Source: Tanytarsus gracilentus
Taxonomy: Eukaryota > Arthropoda > Insecta > Diptera > Chironomidae
Assembly: GCA_038502055.1 (NCBI GenBank)
Contig: JAXRKN010000044.1
Coordinates: 398,501 to 462,500 of the forward strand
Direction of reading: 5' to 3'
Length of the DNA stretch: 64,000 nt
Under the pieces are notes generated by a model. That model saw only the letters and a program-made list of their open reading frames with translations. It made no database searches and was not told the DNA's origin. The translations under genes were made by a program, and so were the position numbers. This document shows, one piece after another, positions 58,401 to 64,000 of this stretch (the first letter of the stretch is position 1; each line of letters starts with the position of its first letter).

Positions 58401-61400
58401 ACTGAACTGTATGAAGACTCGAACGTTTCTGAGCGCGTTGTGTTGAGCGCGCGAGAAAGGAGAAACGAAAAACCAGTGCCGATGTGTATAGAGAGGAAAA
58501 AATTGAGGTCATTGATGTGTACATTATACAAAACAAGTCTTAAGGAGAGGAATATATAAACTTTTTTTGACTCTGTCCATTTTAGCTGCAATAGATGATG
58601 AAAAAAGATGAAAAAATGATAAACATAGTTAGGCGATGAAAAGCACATCAGGGGCAGTGATTAATGGCCGGAAAAATCGACTGCAAATTGCTTTAGTGCG
58701 GTTAAAATCGAAATTCTTCTTATTTAAAAAAAAACTCTATCGATATTAATTTAGAGGCAAGAAGAAGAATTTTTAAAAAGACTGTAATGGAACTCTACAG
58801 CAGTGCGAGAGAGTGAGAGAAGGGTCATTGAACTATGAGACACGTGAATTTATTGTTTAGGAACTCGAGGAGAAAAAAGAAGAAAAATAGAAAAATGAGA
58901 GAGAATTTTTTATATATGTTGAAGGGGCGAATGCATGTGCATCGCAGCAAGAGCATAAACTCTCATGTTCTCTCATAATCGGTTCATGAGTATTAGTCAC
59001 ATAAACAGGGCTGAGGAAAGGGAACTATTGAGTGCATTGCAGTATGCACTGGTGGGATATCTCGAAAGAGAGACGAATGACACGAAAAATATGCTCGATG
59101 GGACGGAAATGAGATTTTAGAGGCTGAAAATGTAAATCTGTGTCTTTACTATTTCAACATTTTTTTAAAGCTCTACTTATGATTATAAAACATTTTAATT
59201 ATTCAAAAATTTAACGCAGCAATAAATTATAAAAAGTTCAACTGTAATTTTTACATCCCGGACGGCTTATAGGAAACAATACAAGAAAACTTTCTAAGCG
59301 CGTTTGAATATGCTGGAGGAAAATCAATTAGCCTACATACGTATATGTAGAATTTATCGCCTCTGTGCCGGCGACAATAATGATGAATGCATGAACATTC
59401 ATGTACTTTAATGTTTTATTCACTACCATAATGTTTATTTCATGTCACTAGTTTTTTTTGGGTGACAAATTGGAGTCTCTATCTCACTCACTCACGAGAT
59501 TATTGTTTTTGACGTTCTAGTGCTCAATATTTCCGTGAGAGTGCAGAGCGGATTGATTTTAGGTTCTATCACATACTTATTGCGCTCATGTTGATGTCAA
59601 CCGCCACGATTGTCATACACATAAATTATTCATGCAAGAGCCGAACGCGATTGTTTGACGAAAAATAAATTTAAATATATGCGCTAGCCCATAATGAAAA
59701 GTGTGTCACACAAATAATGAGCATTGAGATTAATTTTTCTTTTTCTTCTCTAAGCTGACGCTTTTTTTCGAATAATTTTGAATGATAAACAAAAAATGAG
59801 TTACAATAATCAAATTCTTGATTTGTGGCTTTAATTTGCTTTGGTTTATACACAAATTACTGTAAGCATAATACTTTACATACGCATACAGCGAAAATAG
59901 GTTGAACTCATTTAGAATTTCAATGAAATTCGATTTGAAAATGAGAACAGTGTGAAATTTTGTGTATTTAATGATGGAATTTTGGAAACCAAATGAGCGG
60001 TTGAAGGATAATGCGGAAGGGTGTTTTTATTACGATGCTAAAATTTTCAATTTATGAATTTGGCACAGGAAGAAATAAAACTTGAATAAAACTTTTATTT
60101 TACGCTCGAATTTAAAGAAGGTTATTTTTGCTTATTGTGACAACCTTCTTAAAGTTTATGAGGGCATTTTTAGGTGTTTTAGTGCATGCAAGACTTTTAA
60201 ACTTTAACATTCGAACTTAACCGTTAAATTTGAATTTTTTTATGATAAAATCACTCAGATTAGATTCTAAAAATTAAGCTTCTTAAAAAATCAAAAACTT
60301 TATTTGAAACTAAGCATATTTAAATCCAAGTTTCCCACCCCTGATTGCTTAAATTGTTGATAAATTATTTCAAATTCTCAGGCCTTGTCAAAACACTCCC
60401 ATTTGGGATTTGAAATTCGTTCGAAAATCGTCGTAGGCATAAAGACGATAAGAGCAACAAAAACTCGACCTCCTCTCAGGGAAATAGCCAGAGGACGGTT
60501 GATAATCTAAAATCATACATCTTCCGCATTTTGATTTTTATCCATATTCAAGTAATTTCTTTTTTGTCCTCGATACAAGCCCAAAAAAAGTTTTCCCATA
60601 ACTCATAAAAATTTATTCAAAATCTTTTTGCCACACAATGCACAAAACATTGAAGACGTTAGCAGGTATTGTGGTGTTGTTATTGAAATATTCAAACGTA
60701 TCTCGCAGAAAAAAGAGCTGACGAAAGAGACTTTCTTAAATGGCATGAAGCATTAAATGGGGCGAATTCGTGTAGAGTGTCACAATTTTTTTAAATTTAA
60801 AATTATTTTTTTCAACACATAAAATAGTTTTAAAATTTAATTCAATGATTTTTAAATAAAAAATGTGACACTCTATGTGGCATCAACGAATTTTTAGAAA
60901 ACACCATAAAATTATTGCGCATCGCGTGAATAAAAAGAAGAAAATCAACAAATGTTGAACAATTTTATAAATTTTTTCTTCTCAGAAATTCTAGAGAAGC
61001 ATAAAAACTTTTGATAATAAAGCAAAAAAAAATTTAGTGTGACCTAGTTTCGATGTCGATTAGAATCTTCTGTCCAAATATGTGTGTGTGTGTATGCAAA
61101 GAAAAAAAGTCGACGAAAGATGAACGAAATTTTCATGGAAAACTCGAGTTCTTCGCGCAGATCAATATTTTCTCTTCCGTGAACGGCTTTTTTGTGTGTT
61201 CTACAACACATGGAAAATTTTTTATGTTTTCGTGTATAGATTTCGAGAACATGAGAAGAGAAGCAGAACATTTTTGGGGCCTTATGTATTCTATATTGGG
61301 AAATTTATGGTTTATATTACAAACTCTCTTTTTCTTCTGTGATGTAGCATCATTTTTCTTCAAACTGAAATCATCATAATCATTTTTACACAGCGAAAGA

Positions 61401-64000
61401 AAAATAAACTTTACTAACTTCTTAATAAGGTCAAACTTCTTAATAAGTTGAGAATAATTTTTATCGAAAGCAATTTTCGTCAATTGGCTTTGCCTCGAAA
61501 AAAAATATTTAATAACTAGTTTAAGCTCATGACCGCGCGTCTCCACAAATCGACTGTACACAATTCAATTAGTTCTAATTAAAAAGTTTTTTCTTAACGC
61601 GGTTGATTGAATTTGAGTTCAGCTCAACATGTGTGTCTCAACAGTTCTAGGGGCTACTGCGGATAGATTTATAGCGCAGCATTGATTAGATAAACACATC
61701 GATAGGGAGAAAAAAGAAGAAAGACAGGTTTATATGCCTTCTTTTACTATTTCTTGATTTCCAATTGCTTCTTATGAACGTGTGAGAGTCAACGACGAAC
61801 CACTCCAGAAACCGTTAGAGCGCGCGCGCCCATATATTGTGTGAGAGCAGAGATGGCTACGTGAAATATCAATATACAAAACCCAAGAGGTCAGAAATGA
61901 TCACTTCTACATGTTATTTAATTTTGTTGAAACTTTAAATCAAAACCGTTTAAATTTCAAAATTTGTTACTTTTCATTTTATTTTTTTGAGGTTAATTTT
62001 GATTACAGTTGATTGAATAATAGAGAACAATGAAGGAGCCACCTTAAAATGTGTTAAATTTTCTCGTTCACAATCGCAATCTCAAGTTAGTTGATTTTTT
62101 ATCATCAGTTTGATTGAAAAATTGTAAACTCATGAATTATCAAAATTTTTCCAAAGAATTCCATCAATCAAAAAAAAAATATTTTCTTGTAACATGCAGT
62201 GAAGGTTCTTTGCAATTTTCTTCGTAATATTGCGTGAAACACAAAATATGAAAAGTTATGACATGAAAAACACTTTGGATGAAAATTGATATATAGCACA
62301 GACTGGAAAGCAAAATTTAACAGCTTAATTTCGAGTTTGAGTTATGAAAAAAGGGGAAAATGGAAGGAATTTTTGCGAAGAGGATAAGTTAAAAGTGAGA
62401 TTTTTTCCTTTCAAGACAGACTTGAGAACGAGGGCTTTAAAATCCATTAGCAGTATTATGTATGTGTGGCGCTGGTTTCCCGTGTGGTCAATAAATTTTG
62501 TAAGACTTTCCTGTAAAATCTCATTACTAACTAATGATGAGCGCAAGGAGAAAGAGAAAGATGAAGAAAGTATAGAAAATGAATTATTTTTGCGCTCAGA
62601 AATTAAGCGTTCATTTATTTATTTTCAATTTATACGTATACCCAGAGTTTGGCAGGATTTTTTGATGGCAATAGTAAAAATGAAAGGGAAAGTAATTTTT
62701 TAATTTTATAAAAGTATTAAAATGTTTGTCTGTCGTATTTTTTAAATTAAAAATTTTAAATTGAGGTGTTTTAATTTTTCCAACATCCAGTTTCAAAAAT
62801 TTTCTCTTTTAAGAGACACCAAAATATTTTAGCCTTTACACTTGTCGCAAAACCCACTTAATAGATTTTCACAATAAATTCTTTTCTTCCCTCTTCACTT
62901 CTATTCAGTGAATGTTTGTTCGTCTATAAGTGCCAAGATAATTGAACAACGCGCTTTGTGTACATGATTTATTTGTTTGCAATATTTAGCTCAACAAAAA
63001 TGCTTTTCCCACTCCTTGCTTTTCCTAAACATCCATCGATTTTCGTGGTGACCTAAATTTTTGATCTTAACATGCAAGATGAAAAAGAGGAAAGGATGAA
63101 AATGGAATTTCACGAAAAAGAGCATTTTGTGGTTTTTTCAATTTTCATCGTCAATTCTTTGCTCTCATTTTTTCGTGTATCATGTTCTCCATTAACCGAA
63201 ATAATAATAATAATGCTAAAAATAATCCACTTTGCAGCAGCAGCATGCCTGAGAAAATTTCATAATGAGGCCTCTTTTCATACTTAATTCTCTCGTTGTA
63301 TGTTCGCAAAATGAATTATAAGAGTTTTGTTGACCAAGGGGTGAAAATATTATTTTTTAATCAACCCATTTTTGTAAAATTATTTTATTAATAATTTTAT
63401 AATTATTTTTGTTAAATAAATTTAAATTAAAAAAAAATTTTCTTGAATTATTTCCTCTTTGGAGTTATTAAAAAATTACACAAAAAATGCGAGCAGCGGT
63501 TTCTCAGAGCATAAATTGAAGTTAGGCCAACACTCGACGGATTTTTCGCTTAGATGTCAAATTTTATATATTAGAAATTCCCAACACGAACACATGGTCG
63601 ATATGTTAAGAGCTCTGCATTGTAATTTTTAGAGCTCATATGGTTGGGGCTCGTTCGTATATGAAGTGACTGATTAAGGGCTAAAGTTTAAGTTTATATA
63701 AAATCTTAAAAATATTTTTAAAACTATAAAAAATAATCAAATATTTTTTATGTGACTTTTCCTTCAAACTCTTCCCATGTGAAAGTAGCAAATTATTAAA
63801 GGAGCTTCATAGTTTCATCTGTTTATACACGCCAAGTTTCAATCGCTAAAAGTCGCTAAACAGCACTCAAGAGATTTCCATTATGTGATTATTTGAAATT
63901 TCCATGCAATTTAAAAAAAACTACGAAGAATGAAACGCAAATTGTTGCTGATGAAATCTCGCATTCAGTAATAATATATATGTTGACGCTTCTGCTGCGG
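52445..64000. other. 11.5-kb gene-poor region
   Basis: I find no coding exon with family similarity, no tRNA-type B box and no miRNA I recognise. Open frames here are at most about 150 codons, rich in Phe, Lys, Ser and dinucleotide-derived runs, and are most likely chance. The DNA holds many CTCT/GAGA, CACA and ATG/CAT simple runs, a GCGCGCGCGC alternating run near 61820, a TATCGATA (DRE-type) at 58738-58745 and one small MITE. It may be regulatory sequence or a long intron of a gene lying beyond the right edge. Confidence 0.4.
60773..60875. mobile_element. Small mariner-like MITE (~99 bp)
   Basis: GAGTGTCACA at 60775-60784 pairs with its reverse complement at 60864-60873, and pairing continues imperfectly through A/T runs, so the element is nearly a hairpin. 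It is bounded by TA on both sides (60773-60774, 60874-60875). TA flanks with short inverted ends fit Tc1/mariner-type insertion. The element is non-coding and too short to be autonomous. Confidence 0.65.

Noticed and set aside
58738..58745. DRE-type TATCGATA as a promoter
   Set aside because: One 8-bp match with no gene next to it; noted only in the description of the region.
60416..60500. Short hairpin around CCTCTCAGGG...CCAGAGG as a possible ncRNA
   Set aside because: Only a five-base stem is clear; too weak to call.

Overview
The window is eukaryotic nuclear DNA. It is AT-rich, the genes have many short introns (often 54-70 bp) with GT-AG ends, and the proteins are closest to those I know from dipteran insects. 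About 14 genes are packed into the first 52 kb, which suggests a small-genome nematoceran fly such as a non-biting midge. The species is inferred, not proven. Gene names rest on recalled family sequences and motifs; exon borders were read by hand from splice sites and reading phase.

Layout: GOLPH3 (-, 464-2417); a DNAJC7/Tpr2 co-chaperone (-, 3196-4952) with a likely distal first exon at 10271-10494, so that a 15-finger C2H2 gene (+, 6073-9456) would sit inside its first intron; NOP56 (+, 10873-12735); an EpsinR/Tel2 composite gene (-, 13788-18675); the HECT ligase Smurf (+, 19383-27522) with a 3.26-kb foldback element in an intron; a BTB-BACK-Kelch gene resembling IPP/KLHL27 (+, 28179-30120); repeats (30.4-31.6 kb); an intronless, cysteine-rich 1-Cys peroxiredoxin (+, 32055-32720); isopentenyl-diphosphate isomerase (-, 32889-34174); CWF19L2 (+, 34347-36104); a LITAF-domain gene (+, 36227-37192); a repeat block (37.27-38.25 kb); SMYD4-like (+, 38423-41047); exocyst Sec6 (-, 41145-43470); and CNOT1/Not1 (+, 44023-52141). 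The last 11.9 kb holds no gene I can support, only AT-rich DNA with simple repeats and one small MITE.

These are mostly housekeeping genes: Golgi and vesicle traffic (GOLPH3, EpsinR, Sec6), RNP assembly, splicing and mRNA decay (NOP56, CWF19L2, Not1), chaperone and PIKK maturation (DNAJC7, Tel2) and ubiquitin ligation (Smurf, Kelch). Several pairs are head to head and may share promoters: DNAJC7 distal exon/NOP56, EpsinR/Smurf, IDI/CWF19L2 and Sec6/Not1.

The strongest unusual signals are the EpsinR-Tel2 alternative-splice fusion (known from Drosophila lqfR), the nested arrangement and alternative first exons of DNAJC7, the near-perfect giant foldback element in Smurf, a hAT-like MITE with a perfect 8-bp target duplication, a related pair of repeat islands, and a peroxiredoxin that has lost the Prx6 lipase motif and gained cysteines. 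I found no prokaryotic-type system, CRISPR array or virus.
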